Positions 42,850-52,431 of a stretch of DNA of 64,000 nt are shown here, piece by piece; the stretch's first letter is position 1; each line of letters starts with the position of its first letter. Both the position numbers and the translations under genes were made by a program. Source of the DNA: Rhabdothermincola sediminis (GTDB lineage Bacteria; Actinomycetota; Acidimicrobiia; Acidimicrobiales; Acidimicrobilacustridaceae); NCBI RefSeq assembly GCF_014805525.1, contig NZ_JACFSZ010000009.1, positions 62,001 through 126,000 of the forward strand, written 5' to 3'. The notes under the pieces are model-generated. The model did not search any database and had not been told where the DNA came from. It saw nothing but the letters and a program-made list of their open reading frames with translations.

Positions 42850-43752
42850 GTGAGTGCCTTCACCAACACGGCGACCGCGGACACGCCCGGAGTCGCGGTC
42901 AGCCTCCGTTCCCGGCGTGGCCGCGTCCGACCCGGTGCTGATGGCCCGTCGATGGACCGCCGGCAGTTCGTCGACCGGCTCGCTGCCATGGGGGCCACCG
43001 GGTTGGCGGCGGTGCTCGCCTCCGGCGGGGTCGGAGGTGCCGTGCTCGGCGCCACCCGCCCTGCCGCCGCCGAAGCCGTCACCACCGGCCAGAAGTACCG
43101 GTACGGGATGGTCATCGACACGCGGCGCTGTGTGGGCTGCAAAGCGTGCATGGCGGCCTGCAAGACCGAGAACGTGACCCCGCCGGGCGTGTCCTACACG
43201 GTCGTGGTCGAAGAGCACAACGAACAGGCCTTCGACCGCCCCCTGTTCATGACCAAGCCGTGCTTCCACTGCTCGAACCCGCCGTGCACGAAGGTGTGTC
43301 CGGTCTCGGCCACGTTCAAGCGGGAGCAGGACGGCATTGTGGTGGTCGACTACGACCGCTGCATCGGCTGCCGGTACTGCATCACGGCCTGCCCCTACGG
43401 GGCCCGGTACTTCGACTTCGGGGAGCACTACCCGGCCACCGAGCCCGGCCAGGCCCTGGCGGAGCTCCCGTCGCCCGAGTACGGCCAGTACCGGGTACGC
43501 CGGGAGGGCGCCTCGCCGGTGGGCAACGTCCGCAAGTGCACCTTCTGCATGCATCTGCAGGACGCCGAGGGCCGGTACTCGAAGGAGGAGGGGCGTTGGC
43601 CGGCGTGCGCCAAGACCTGCACCGGCCACGCCATCCACTTCGGTGACCTGAACGATCCCGACAGCGAGGTCTCGATCCTGTTGCGCGAACGGCAGGCGGT
43701 TCGCCTGAAGGAAGAGCTCGGGACCGAGCCCAACGTCTTCTACCTGTTGTGA
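42850..43752 (+). CDS. Four-cluster Fe-S electron transfer subunit (PsrB/TtrB-like)
   Basis: A 300-residue protein with sixteen cysteines in the four 4Fe-4S motifs of DMSO-reductase-type electron-transfer subunits (C94/97/100/104, C138/141/146/150, C171/174/177/181, C230/233/253/257). A Tat-type signal (DRRQF near residue 37, then a hydrophobic stretch to about 70) puts it outside the membrane. It would pass electrons between the NrfD-type subunit and the Mo subunit. The start is GTG at 42850; ATG at 42952 would begin at the Tat motif. Confidence 0.9.
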   Translation: MSAFTNTATADTPGVAVSLRSRRGRVRPGADGPSMDRRQFVDRLAAMGATGLAAVLASGGVGGAVLGATRPAAAEAVTTGQKYRYGMVIDTRRCVGCKACMAACKTENVTPPGVSYTVVVEEHNEQAFDRPLFMTKPCFHCSNPPCTKVCPVSATFKREQDGIVVVDYDRCIGCRYCITACPYGARYFDFGEHYPATEPGQALAELPSPEYGQYRVRREGASPVGNVRKCTFCMHLQDAEGRYSKEEGRWPACAKTCTGHAIHFGDLNDPDSEVSILLRERQAVRLKEELGTEPNVFYLL

Positions 43753-43765
43753 GCGAGGTGGCGTC

Positions 43766-45049
43766 GTGAGCGAGGTGACCGTGGAGCGCTGGTTGAAGCG
43801 CGCGTTCTGGGCGGCGGGGATCGTGTTCGTCGCGATCGGTGTCGTCGGGTGGTACGACCGGCTGCGCTTCGGCCACCTCGACGCGGCCTACGGCAGCATC
43901 GTCCCCTGGGGTCTGTGGGTGGCTGCCTACATCTTCTTCATCGGGTTGTCGGCGGGGTCGTTCCTGATCTCGTCGCTCGTGTACGTGTTCGGCGTGAAGC
44001 GCTTCGAACCGATCGGGCGCATCGCCCTGTTCCAGGCCCTCATCACCCTCACCTTGGCGCTGCTGGCGATCTGGGTGGATCTCGGGCACATGGGTCGGGC
44101 GTTCAACGTGTACCGCTACCCGAACTTCTCTTCCCCGATGGCGTGGATGATCTGGCTCTACAGCGCCTACTTCGCGCTGTTGGCGACGGAGCTGTGGTTC
44201 CTGCTGCGGCGGGACCTCGCCGCCGGCGCGCAGGGTTCCGGTGGTCGGGCCCGCCTGTACCGGGTGCTCGCCCTCGGCACGAAGGACACCTCGTTCGAGG
44301 CGGCCGAGAAGGATCGGAAGGTCGTGAAGGTGCTGGCCACGATCGGCATCCCGATCGCCATCATGTTCCACGGCGGTGTCGGCGCCCTGTTCGGCGTTGT
44401 ATCGGCCCGTCCGGGTTGGAACAGCGGCCTGTTCCCCATCCTGTTCCTGCTCTCCGCCCTGGTCAGCGGTGGTGCACTGCTCATGCTGGTGGCGGCGATC
44501 TTCCAGGGCGGGTACCGGCGCAACGGCGACACGATCGTGGCTCTGGGTCGACTCGTGGCCGGGCTGCTCGTGCTCGACGTGATCTTCCAGATCTCGGAGT
44601 ACCTCATCGCCTCGTACGGGGAGGTGCCGGGCCACGTGGAGGGGCTGAAGCTCATGTTCTCCGGCCCCTACTGGTGGGTGTTCTGGGGATGGCAGCTCGC
44701 CCTCGGCACGATCATCCCGCTCGTCATCCTGTTCTCACGCCGCGGACGCCAGCCGCTTTGGGCCGCCGCGGCGGGAGGGCTGATCGCTCTCGGGTTCATC
44801 GGGGTGCGGCTCAACATCGTCATCCCCGCGCTCGCCACCGAGGAGATCGAGGGGCTGACGACCGCGATCGTCAGCTCACGGATCAGCACCGACTACTTCC
44901 CCAGCCTCATGGAGTGGCTGGTCGTGGTGGGCATCGCCGGCCTCGGGCTGCTGCTGTTCGGGCTGGGCGAGTCCCTCCTTCCCGTCGACCGTGCCGCCGA
45001 GCAGGCCGGTCCCGCCGACACCGCGGAGGTCGACCATGTACGTGTTTGA
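43766..45049 (+). CDS. NrfD/PsrC-type quinone-interacting membrane subunit
   Basis: A 427-residue polytopic protein with about 9-10 predicted helices and the NrfD family layout (GLSAGSFLISSLVYVFGVKRF; YRYPNFSSPMAWMIWLYSAY; HGGVGALFGV; WGWQLALGTIIPLVILFSRR). It anchors the complex and exchanges electrons with menaquinone. It starts 13 bp after the Fe-S gene and its last 14 bp overlap the Mo-subunit gene, indicating cotranslation. Confidence 0.9.
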   Translation: MSEVTVERWLKRAFWAAGIVFVAIGVVGWYDRLRFGHLDAAYGSIVPWGLWVAAYIFFIGLSAGSFLISSLVYVFGVKRFEPIGRIALFQALITLTLALLAIWVDLGHMGRAFNVYRYPNFSSPMAWMIWLYSAYFALLATELWFLLRRDLAAGAQGSGGRARLYRVLALGTKDTSFEAAEKDRKVVKVLATIGIPIAIMFHGGVGALFGVVSARPGWNSGLFPILFLLSALVSGGALLMLVAAIFQGGYRRNGDTIVALGRLVAGLLVLDVIFQISEYLIASYGEVPGHVEGLKLMFSGPYWWVFWGWQLALGTIIPLVILFSRRGRQPLWAAAAGGLIALGFIGVRLNIVIPALATEEIEGLTTAIVSSRISTDYFPSLMEWLVVVGIAGLGLLLFGLGESLLPVDRAAEQAGPADTAEVDHVRV

Positions 45050-47549
45050 CAGGGCCGTCGGCCGTCGTGCGTTCATCCGTGGTGGTGGCGCCACCGTCGC
45101 CGGGGCGGTCGCAGGCGTCGGGCTGACCGGCTGCGCCGGCGACGCCACCGAGCACGCCCTCCCCGTCGACGAGGAGGGCCGGGCTGTCTGGGGGCGCGAA
45201 TCCGGTGAGTGGATCCCGAGCTGCTGCAACATGTGCGGCGGGCAGTGCGGGATCATGGTCCATGTCGTCGACGGCACGGTCACGAAGATCGAGCCGAACA
45301 ACTGGAACCCGAACAACTACACCAACATCTCGACGGACTTCTTCGACGGCTACAGCGAGACCTACGGCGTCGCCGAGGGGTCGGTGATCTGCCCCAAAGG
45401 CAACGCCGGCATCGCCCAGCTGTACGACCCGGACCGCGTCTCGAAGCCGTTGAAGCGCACCAACCCCGACAAGTCGCTCGATGCCGACCCGGCCTGGGAG
45501 GAGATCTCCTGGGACCAGGCGCTCGACGAGATCGCCGGGCGTCTCCGCGCCCTGCGTGACGCCGGAGAGGCCCACAAGCTGCTGTGGATCAGCGAGGACC
45601 ACTCGTTCGTCCACATCCAGCAGGACTTCACCGAGCTGTACGGCACCCCCAACTACTCCAACCACTCGAACCTGTGCGACGTGGCGCGCAAAGCGTCGTG
45701 CAAGTCCGTCATGGGTGACGAACGGCCGTTGGCGGACACGATCCAGTCGCGGTACGTGATGCTGTTCGGCTGGAACCCGACGTCGGCGATCAAGTGGGTG
45801 CACCTGCCCCGGATCATCACCCGGGCCGTCGAGAACGGCGCCCGGCTCGTCGTGGTCGACCCCTACCTGTCTGACACCGCCGCGAAGGCCCACGAGTGGG
45901 TCTCGCTGCGCCCCGGCACTGACGGCGCGCTGGCGCTCGCCATGGCCCACGTCATCATCCGGGACGAGCTGTACGACCGGGAGTTCATCGAGAACTGGAC
46001 GGTCGGGTTCGACGAGTTCCGGGCTCACGTGGCCGACAAGACCCCCGAGTGGGCCGAGGAGATCACCTCCGTGCGGGCCGCCACGATCGAGCGGTTGGCC
46101 ACCGAGCTCGCGACCACCAAGCCAGCGCTGGTCGACTTCTGGAGTGGGCCCGGCCAGCACTCCAACGGGGTGCAGGGCGGGCGGGCGATCGCCCACCTCA
46201 ACACGCTGATCGGCTCCTGGGACCGGCCCGGGGGGATGATCATCCCGTCCCGCAAGGGCAACAAGCACGTGCACATCGACCCGGACCCCGCGGTCGAGGC
46301 GACCCTCGAGCAGCCACGGTTCGACCAACTCGACACCTACCCGCTCGGCCACAAGTCCGGGGTCTACGCCCGCATGTTCGAGAACCTGCTCGAGGGCAAG
46401 GGTCCCTACGACGCCAAGGCCATGGTGTGCATCTTCCAGAACCCGGTGATGGCCGTGCCGGGCGCGGATCGGGTCGCCGAGGCGCTCGCCAAGCTCGAGC
46501 TGTTCGTGGTCGTGGACACCATGCTCAGCGAGACGGCGATGCTCGCCGACTACGTGCTGCCCGGCAGCACCTACCTCGAGCGCTACGACTTGAACACCCA
46601 CTGGGTCACCTGGACCGCGATCGGTCTGCGCCAGCCGGTGCTCAAGCCGATCTTCGGTCAGCCGACCGAGTACGAGATCGTCACCGAGCTCGGCCGCCGG
46701 CTCGACCTGCGGGACGCGGACGGCAAGCCGTTCTTCCGGATCGGGCCCGTGTCGGGCACCGAGATCGACGACACGACGGCCTGGTACGAGGAGTACCTGT
46801 CGGCCGAGCTGCAGGCCGGCCCGGGCATCACCCTCGAGGAGCTGAAGGCCATGCCCGGTGCGGTGTATGTGAGCACCAAGGGCACCGAGTACGCCAAGTA
46901 CGACACCGTGTTGGCTCCGGACAAGCTCGCGACCGCGTACTTCGACGGTGACCCCACCGCCGAGGGCACCGCGATCTGGGACAAGCCCAAGGACGAGGGT
47001 GGCACGCTCATCGGTCACATCATCGGTGGCCAGCCCCGGCGGGGGTTCTTCACCGAGAGCGGCAAGGTGGAGTTCGTCTCGACCTCGCTGGCCGGCAAGA
47101 AGGACGCGGCCGGCAACGAGGTCGACCCGCTCCCGGTGTACACCCCCCGGGACTGGCAGCCCGACCGGCAGTACCCGCTCTACCTCATCAACTGGAAGGA
47201 GGCGTCCCACACGCACTCCCGCACCCAGAACAACGCCATCCTGCTCGAGTTGAAGGCCGACAACCCGCTCGTCGTGCACCCCGACACCGCGGAGCGCTTC
47301 GGCGTGAGAGACGGGGAGCAGGCCTGGGTGACGTCCCCCTACGGGAGGGTCCAGGCACGCGTGCAGGTCAGCCGGCGGATCCACCCCGAGGTGGTCGGCC
47401 TCCAGCACGGCTTCGGGCACCGGGCCCTGGGGCGGCTCGCCCGTGGGCGCGGGACCGCCGACGGGGTGCTCCGCCCCGTCAAGGCGGATCCGCTGTCGGG
47501 CATGGCGTTGCACAAGGAGGCCTGCGTCACCATCAGTCCTGTCCGCTGA
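45036..47549 (+). CDS. Molybdopterin oxidoreductase catalytic subunit (PsrA/PhsA/ArrA-like)
   Basis: An 837-residue Mo-bisPGD enzyme. Tat signal GRRAFIRGGG at residues 9-18 is followed by a lipobox LTGC at Cys33, suggesting a Tat-exported lipoprotein. The 4Fe-4S ligands are C64-x2-C67-x3-C71 and C119, with an unusually long 47-residue gap. The expected Mo-ligand position is Cys214 in HSNLC. Later Mo-cofactor motifs include DPYLSDTAAKAHEWV, PGGMIIPSRKGN and GLQHGFGHRALG. Location beside arsRDA suggests an arsenate reductase or arsenite oxidase, but polysulfide, thiosulfate or tetrathionate are open options. Confidence 0.85.
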   Translation: MYVFDRAVGRRAFIRGGGATVAGAVAGVGLTGCAGDATEHALPVDEEGRAVWGRESGEWIPSCCNMCGGQCGIMVHVVDGTVTKIEPNNWNPNNYTNISTDFFDGYSETYGVAEGSVICPKGNAGIAQLYDPDRVSKPLKRTNPDKSLDADPAWEEISWDQALDEIAGRLRALRDAGEAHKLLWISEDHSFVHIQQDFTELYGTPNYSNHSNLCDVARKASCKSVMGDERPLADTIQSRYVMLFGWNPTSAIKWVHLPRIITRAVENGARLVVVDPYLSDTAAKAHEWVSLRPGTDGALALAMAHVIIRDELYDREFIENWTVGFDEFRAHVADKTPEWAEEITSVRAATIERLATELATTKPALVDFWSGPGQHSNGVQGGRAIAHLNTLIGSWDRPGGMIIPSRKGNKHVHIDPDPAVEATLEQPRFDQLDTYPLGHKSGVYARMFENLLEGKGPYDAKAMVCIFQNPVMAVPGADRVAEALAKLELFVVVDTMLSETAMLADYVLPGSTYLERYDLNTHWVTWTAIGLRQPVLKPIFGQPTEYEIVTELGRRLDLRDADGKPFFRIGPVSGTEIDDTTAWYEEYLSAELQAGPGITLEELKAMPGAVYVSTKGTEYAKYDTVLAPDKLATAYFDGDPTAEGTAIWDKPKDEGGTLIGHIIGGQPRRGFFTESGKVEFVSTSLAGKKDAAGNEVDPLPVYTPRDWQPDRQYPLYLINWKEASHTHSRTQNNAILLELKADNPLVVHPDTAERFGVRDGEQAWVTSPYGRVQARVQVSRRIHPEVVGLQHGFGHRALGRLARGRGTADGVLRPVKADPLSGMALHKEACVTISPVR

Positions 47550-47565
47550 ACCGTTCAGCCCGTCT

Positions 47566-47610
47566 GCCGCCCCGGCGGTGCCTTGGTGTCCGAGGCGTCG
47601 CCGGGGCGGC
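47566..47610. terminator. Strong GC hairpin after the redox operon
   Basis: GCCGCCCCGGCG (47566-47577) and CGCCGGGGCGGC (47599-47610) are perfect 12-bp inverse complements around a 21-bp loop. It lies 17 bp after the Mo-subunit stop and before the Pho-box repeats; no U-tract. Confidence 0.55.
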
Positions 47611-47650
47611 GGCGTGTCCGGCCAGTTCGCCACCACGACCGTTACCTGCC

Positions 47651-47683
47651 GTTCACCCACAATTCAGCCAGGCCTCACCAGGT
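47651..47683 (+). promoter_or_regulatory. Pho-box-like direct repeats
   Basis: Three contiguous 11-bp units occur: GTTCACCCACA, ATTCAGCCAGG and CCTCACCAGGT. The first seven bases of unit one match the actinobacterial PhoP direct-repeat unit GTTCACC exactly, with the later units diverging. It sits about 70-100 bp upstream of pstS, a standard place for PhoP activation under phosphate limitation. Confidence 0.6.
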
Positions 47684-47752
47684 GGTCCGTCGGGATACAC
47701 CTCCGGTTCTTAGCGTCCCGTCGTCCATGACTTCACAGCCAAGGAGATGACG

Positions 47753-48745
47753 GTGCGAACGATTCGGTACGTAGGGCTGGCCCTTGCGCTCACAACGAGC
47801 GTGAGCCTGGCTGCCTGCTCGGACAGCGATACGTCCGGTGATGGCGGTTCGACTGCCACGACGGCGGCCCAGTCGGGCGGTTCCGGTTCCGATCAGAAGC
47901 TCTCGGGCTCGATCCGCATCGACGGTTCGAGCACCGTCACCCCCCTGATCTCGCTGGCCGCCGAGGACTTCCAGGCCGAGAACCCGGGCGTCCAGGTGAC
48001 GGTGGGCACCTCGGGCACCGGTGGTGGCTTCGAGAAGTTCTGCAACGGTGAGACGGACTTCTCGATGGCATCCCGCCCGATCAAGGACTCCGAGAAGCAG
48101 GCTTGCGCGGCGAAGGGCATCGAGCCGCTCGAGCTCATCGTTGCCAACGACGGTCTCTCGGTGGTCGTGAACCCGGCGAACGACTGGGCCGAGTGCCTCA
48201 CGGTGGAGCAACTCAACGAGATCTGGAAGCCTGGGAGCACGATCAAAAACTGGAACCAGATCGACCCGTCGTTCCCTGACGAGCCGCTGACCCTGTACGG
48301 CGCAGGCTCGGACTCGGGGACCTTCGACTACTTCACCGCCGCCATCAACGGTGAGGAGGGAGCGACCCGCACGGACTACAACCCGAGCGAGGACGACAAC
48401 GTGACGGTCACCGGGGTCGCCGGTTCGAAAGGGGCGATGGGCTACTTCGGTCTCTCCTACCTCCTCGAGAACAAGGGCAAGGTGAAGGGCCTCGCCATCG
48501 ATGGGGGTGACGGGTGCGTCGAGCCGACCACGGAGACCGTGCAGTCCGGCGAGTACAAGCCGCTTGGCCGGCCGCTGTTCATCTACACCAAGGCCGATGC
48601 CGCCAAGCGCCCCGAGGTGAAGGCTTTCGCCAAGTTCTACTTCGACAACCAGGAGATGATCACCGAAGAAGCGCTGTTCGTGCCGCTCACCGAGGAGCAG
48701 GTTTCGAAGGCACGAGAAGAGCTCGCGGCCATCGAGTCGAAGTGA
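47753..48745 (+). CDS. pstS: Phosphate ABC transporter substrate-binding lipoprotein
   Basis: A 330-residue PstS. The lipoprotein signal ends at LAAC (near residue 23). A Ser/Gly-rich linker leads to a periplasmic-binding fold with phosphate-site motifs [26 protein letters not shown] and [17 protein letters not shown] at 47753 is 6 bp after AAGGAG; the ATG at 47747 abuts that motif and is less likely. Four codons at its end overlap pstC by 4 nt. Preceded by Pho-box-like repeats. Confidence 0.94.
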   Translation: MRTIRYVGLALALTTSVSLAACSDSDTSGDGGSTATTAAQSGGSGSDQKLSGSIRIDGSSTVTPLISLAAEDFQAENPGVQVTVGTSGTGGGFEKFCNGETDFSMASRPIKDSEKQACAAKGIEPLELIVANDGLSVVVNPANDWAECLTVEQLNEIWKPGSTIKNWNQIDPSFPDEPLTLYGAGSDSGTFDYFTAAINGEEGATRTDYNPSEDDNVTVTGVAGSKGAMGYFGLSYLLENKGKVKGLAIDGGDGCVEPTTETVQSGEYKPLGRPLFIYTKADAAKRPEVKAFAKFYFDNQEMITEEALFVPLTEEQVSKAREELAAIESK

Positions 48746-49710
48746 GTGCGGCAACGTCGACATCGGTGCCCAGCCCGCTCGAGTTGGCGGAGGGGAGCCT
48801 GCTCCCCTCCGCCGGCCTGCGGCGGCGTCTTCTGATCGAGCGTCTGGTCCGTGCGTCGCTGGCCGTCGTGGCGCTGCTGTCGGTGGGCATCACCGTGGCG
48901 ATCGTGCTGTCGCTGCTACGACCGGCGATCGAGTTCTTCGCCGAGATCCCACTGTCGGAGTTCTTCGGTGGGACCACCTGGGCACCGCTGTTCGTGCCGC
49001 CACAGTTCGGGGTGTGGCCTCTGGTCACCGGCACACTGCTGATCATGGTGATCGCGGTCGCCGTGGCCGTCCCGTTCGGGCTCGGTGTGGCGTTCTACCT
49101 CAACGAGTACGCCTCCAGCCGCGTTCGGCGGATCCTCAAGCCGGTGCTCGAGATCCTCGCGGGCATCCCGACGGTCGTGTTCGGCTTCTTCGCCCTCTAC
49201 TTCGTCAACCCCGAGATCGTGCAGCGCTTCTGGCCGTTCGGTCAGGTGGGCACCTTCTCGGCTCTCGCCGCCGGTCTGATGGTGGGGGTCATGATCCTGC
49301 CGACGATGGCGTCGTTGTCCGAGGACGCGTTCTCGGCGGTCCCGGGCGCGCTGCGGGACGGCTCGCTCGCGCTGGGGGCCACCAGGCGTGAGACCTGCAC
49401 CAAGGTCATCCTTCCGGCGGCGGCGTCCGGTGTGATGGCCGCCACGGTTCTCGCCTTCTCCCGTGCGATCGGAGAGACCACGATCGTGCTGCTGGCCGCC
49501 GGCTCCAACCCCCAGTTCACGCTCGATCCGGGGCAGGGGGTCCAGACCATGGCATCGTTCATCGGCTTCGCCGGCATCGGCGACCAGCCGACCGGCTCGA
49601 CCGGTTACAAGACGATCTTCGCCGTCGGCACGCTGCTGTTCCTGATCACCTTCGTGCTCAACATGATCAGCGTCCGAGTGGTCAAGCGGTACCGGGAGGT
49701 GTACGAGTGA
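48742..49710 (+). CDS. pstC: Phosphate ABC transporter permease PstC
   Basis: A 322-residue permease with six predicted helices and the permease EAA-like loop GALRDGSLALGATRRETCTKVILPAA near 205-230. Conserved PstC features include AFYLNEYASSRVRRILKPVLEILAGIPTVVFGFFALYFV, cited as AFYLNEYASS and LAGIPTVVFG. GTG overlaps the pstS stop by 4 nt, and its own stop overlaps pstA by 4 nt. Confidence 0.93.
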   Translation: MSAATSTSVPSPLELAEGSLLPSAGLRRRLLIERLVRASLAVVALLSVGITVAIVLSLLRPAIEFFAEIPLSEFFGGTTWAPLFVPPQFGVWPLVTGTLLIMVIAVAVAVPFGLGVAFYLNEYASSRVRRILKPVLEILAGIPTVVFGFFALYFVNPEIVQRFWPFGQVGTFSALAAGLMVGVMILPTMASLSEDAFSAVPGALRDGSLALGATRRETCTKVILPAAASGVMAATVLAFSRAIGETTIVLLAAGSNPQFTLDPGQGVQTMASFIGFAGIGDQPTGSTGYKTIFAVGTLLFLITFVLNMISVRVVKRYREVYE

Positions 49711-50621
49711 CCTCCGCTCACTCCGCGAACGCCGCTGCCGGGGACGCGGTCTCGCTGGCCGACGCCACCTCGACCCGCCGACGTGGCATCGACGTCGTGT
49801 TCCGTGTGGCGCTGGCGTTCAGCGTCGGCGTCGCGCTGATCACGCTCGGGGCCCTCTTGATCGACGTCTTCCTTCAGGGACGGCCACGCCTGAACACCGA
49901 GCTGCTCACCAACATGCCGTCGAACCGGCCGGCCAAGGCGGGGATCCAGTCGGCCATCTTCGGCTCACTGTGGTGTGTCGGTATCACGGCGTTGGTGTCG
50001 CTACCGATCGGGGTGGGTACTGCGGTCTACCTGGAGCACTACGCCCGACGCGATCGATGGTACGTGCGGTTGACCGAGCTCAACATCCAGAACCTCGCCG
50101 GAGTGCCTTCGGTGGTGTTCGGAATCCTCGGGCTCGCCTTCATCGCCCGGGAGCCGTTGTCGTGGGGGTTCACCGTCGGAACCGGAGCGATGGTGCTCAC
50201 CATCCTCGTGCTCCCCACGGTGATCATCGCCTCCCGTGAGGCGATCCGCGCCGTCCCGCCGTCTTTGGTGGACGGGGCGTTGGCGCTCGGTGCCACTCGG
50301 TGGCAGGCCATCTGGCGTCAGGTGCTGCCCAGCGCTCTGCCGGGGATCGCGACCGGCAGCATCCTTTCCGTGTCGAGGGCGCTGGGGGAGTCGGCACCGC
50401 TGCTCCTGCTTGGCGCGCTCACGTTCGTGACCTTCAACCCGACGGGTCTCGACAGCGGCTACACCGTGCTGCCGCTGCTGATCTTCAAGTACGCGTCGGA
50501 CGCGAAGGCGGAGTTGCACGTGGTGGCGGCCGCCGCCATCGTCGTGCTGCTCGCCATGCTCCTGCTGCTCAACTCGACAGCCATCGTGCTTCGGAACCAC
50601 TTCGAGAAGCGTCGTTCCTAG
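49707..50621 (+). CDS. pstA: Phosphate ABC transporter permease PstA
   Basis: A 304-residue permease with six helices. The family motifs [33 protein letters not shown] and the EAA-like loop [30 protein letters not shown] are present (the last only summarised). Start GTG overlaps the pstC stop. It forms the membrane channel with PstC. Confidence 0.93.
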   Translation: MTSAHSANAAAGDAVSLADATSTRRRGIDVVFRVALAFSVGVALITLGALLIDVFLQGRPRLNTELLTNMPSNRPAKAGIQSAIFGSLWCVGITALVSLPIGVGTAVYLEHYARRDRWYVRLTELNIQNLAGVPSVVFGILGLAFIAREPLSWGFTVGTGAMVLTILVLPTVIIASREAIRAVPPSLVDGALALGATRWQAIWRQVLPSALPGIATGSILSVSRALGESAPLLLLGALTFVTFNPTGLDSGYTVLPLLIFKYASDAKAELHVVAAAAIVVLLAMLLLLNSTAIVLRNHFEKRRS

Positions 50622-50649
50622 TAAGGCCCCCGACTCCGAGGATCAGGCA

Positions 50650-51510
50650 ATGCCCCAGAAGTCATCGCTCGTCCAGGTCTCGGCCCCCACCGCCGAGACC
50701 GCTACCACCGGAGTCGAGCCGTCCGACACCGAGGTCTTCGTCGTGAAGGACCTCTCCGTCTTCTACGGGGGCTTCCGGGCGGTCCGCGACGCGTCCATGA
50801 CCATCTACCAGGGTGAGATCACGGCGCTCATCGGCCCGTCCGGCTGCGGAAAGTCGACGCTGCTGCGCTGCTTCAACCGCATGAACGACCTGATCGAGGG
50901 CGCTCGGGTCGAGGGGCAGATCCTCTACCACGGCATCGACCTCTACGGGAAGGACGCCCATCCCGGCGAGGTCCGCCGTCGGATCGGGATGGTGTTCCAG
51001 AAGCCGAACCCGTTCCCGAAGAGCATCTACGACAACGTTGCCTTCGGACCCCGGGTCAACAACCGGATCCGCAAGACCGACCTCGACGACCTGGTCGAGC
51101 AGAGCCTGCGTCGAGCGGCGTTGTGGGACGAGGTGAAGGACCGCCTGAAGACCTCCGCCCTCGGCCTGTCCGGTGGGCAACAGCAGCGCCTCTGCATCGC
51201 CCGTGCGATCGCCGTGGACCCGGACGTGCTGCTGATGGACGAGCCCTGTTCGGCGCTCGACCCGATCGCCACGAGTCGGATCGAGGATCTCATGCACGAG
51301 ATCAAAGCCGACTACACGATCGTGATCGTCACCCACAACATGCAGCAGGCCGCCCGGGTGAGTGACCGCACAGCGTTCTTCACCACGGAGGTGTCCGAGA
51401 CCAGCGACCGGCGCACCGGGGTCCTCGTGGAGTACGACCGGACCGAGGTCATCTTCTCCAACCCCGCCGACGAGCGCACCGAGCTCTACGTCACCGGGCG
51501 TTTCGGCTGA
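50650..51510 (+). CDS. pstB: Phosphate ABC transporter ATP-binding protein PstB
   Basis: A 286-residue ATPase. Walker A is GPSGCGKST near residue 62, signature [15 protein letters not shown], Walker [15 protein letters not shown] and the switch His in [13 protein letters not shown]. PstB-specific [20 protein letters not shown] is present. Its N-terminal 25 residues are a Thr/Glu-rich extension. No phoU follows in this operon; the next DNA is the recD fragment. Confidence 0.94.
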   Translation: MPQKSSLVQVSAPTAETATTGVEPSDTEVFVVKDLSVFYGGFRAVRDASMTIYQGEITALIGPSGCGKSTLLRCFNRMNDLIEGARVEGQILYHGIDLYGKDAHPGEVRRRIGMVFQKPNPFPKSIYDNVAFGPRVNNRIRKTDLDDLVEQSLRRAALWDEVKDRLKTSALGLSGGQQQRLCIARAIAVDPDVLLMDEPCSALDPIATSRIEDLMHEIKADYTIVIVTHNMQQAARVSDRTAFFTTEVSETSDRRTGVLVEYDRTEVIFSNPADERTELYVTGRFG

Positions 51511-51708
51511 GCTCGGTCCGCTCGGTCCCCGGCTGCGGCCACAGCCGCTCCCGCAGCCCCGAGGCGCGCCGGATCGGCCGGGCGACGGCGGACCGCACCG
51601 CGGCCTCGGTACCGACCACGGTGACTCGCTCGCGTGCCCGGGTCACGGCGGTGCAGAGCAGTTCCCGGGAGAGGATCGGTGAGCCGGCCGAGGTGAGGGA
51701 GACGACGG
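51491..51708 (-). pseudogene. recD: RecD-like helicase C-terminal fragment, IS-truncated
   Basis: The last 70 or so codons of an exonuclease-V alpha-like (RecD) superfamily-1 helicase. The conserved helicase motif VI region is readable as SPILSRELLCTAVTRARERVTVVG, divided here, then VARPIRRASGLRERLW. The rest of the gene is gone: the reading frame runs directly into the left end of the IS element at 51709. Its 3' end abuts pstB convergently. Confidence 0.75.
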
Positions 51709-51747
51709 GGGTCTGCCGCGAGTTCGGTTGGCGGTGGTTGTGTGTGA

Positions 51748-52431
51748 TCATGCTGCGTTGGCGTCCTGGTCGGGGTCGAAGGTGAGGTTGTACTCGACCG
51801 GGGTGAGGCTGCCCAGGGCGCGTTGGCGGCGGCAGTGGTTGTAGGTGTGTTCGATCCAGTGGACGACCTCGTTGTGGAGCTCGTCGCGAGTGTCCCACTG
51901 CTTGCGGTTGAGGACGTTGTTCTGCAGCAGCGAGAAGAACGACTCCATGGCCGCGTTGTCGCTCGCCGAGGCGACTCGGCCCATCGAGCCTTTGAGCGCG
52001 GCGGCTTTGAGGCCGGCCCGGAACAACCTCGAGCGGAACTGGCTGGCCTGATCCGGGTGGACGATGACCACACCGGCGGGCGATAGTGGCCGTGGCGCGG
52101 CGGCCAGCTTCGCGGTCATGTGGGGCCCGAGTGCGTAGCCCACGATCCGGTTCGAGAACACGTCCTTGATGACGCAGGCGTAGAGCTTGCCCTCGCCGGT
52201 GGGGTGCTCGGTGATGTCGGTGAGCCAGATGGCATCGGGCCGCGGCGCGGTGAGGTTCCGTCGGACCAGATCGTCGTGCACGGCGGGCTCCGACTGCTTC
52301 CCGGTGCCTTTTGCGGCCCTTGCGGACCGTCGTGGAGAACACCCTGTTTTACGAGCACAACCACCACACGCGGCGCTCACTGACGGTGTGGTCCCTTCGC
52401 CGGCAAGGTCACCGACCAGCGGGTGCATCAT
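51748..52431 (-). pseudogene. IS3-family OrfB transposase, N-terminally defective
   Basis: The frame (227 aa) encodes the DDE core of Orf[19 protein letters not shown] and [15 protein letters not shown] supply the three acidic residues. The first 45 residues are out of frame relative to the family: the true N-terminal sequence (ERRVWWLCS, then [14 protein letters not shown] after a stop) is visible in the next frame at about 52300-52378. About 100 residues are also missing compared with normal OrfB, so it is inactive as it stands. Confidence 0.75.

Noticed and set aside
42592-42850. Possible missed gene (arsC or efflux pump) between arsA and the Fe-S gene
   Set aside because: Frames in this gap are short, Arg/Pro-rich and lack start signals or motifs; no membrane segments.
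44907-47660. A 917-codon open frame on the minus strand
   Set aside because: It is antisense to the Mo-subunit gene, whose cofactor motifs are unambiguous; the frame is a GC-rich shadow without start signals or domain character.
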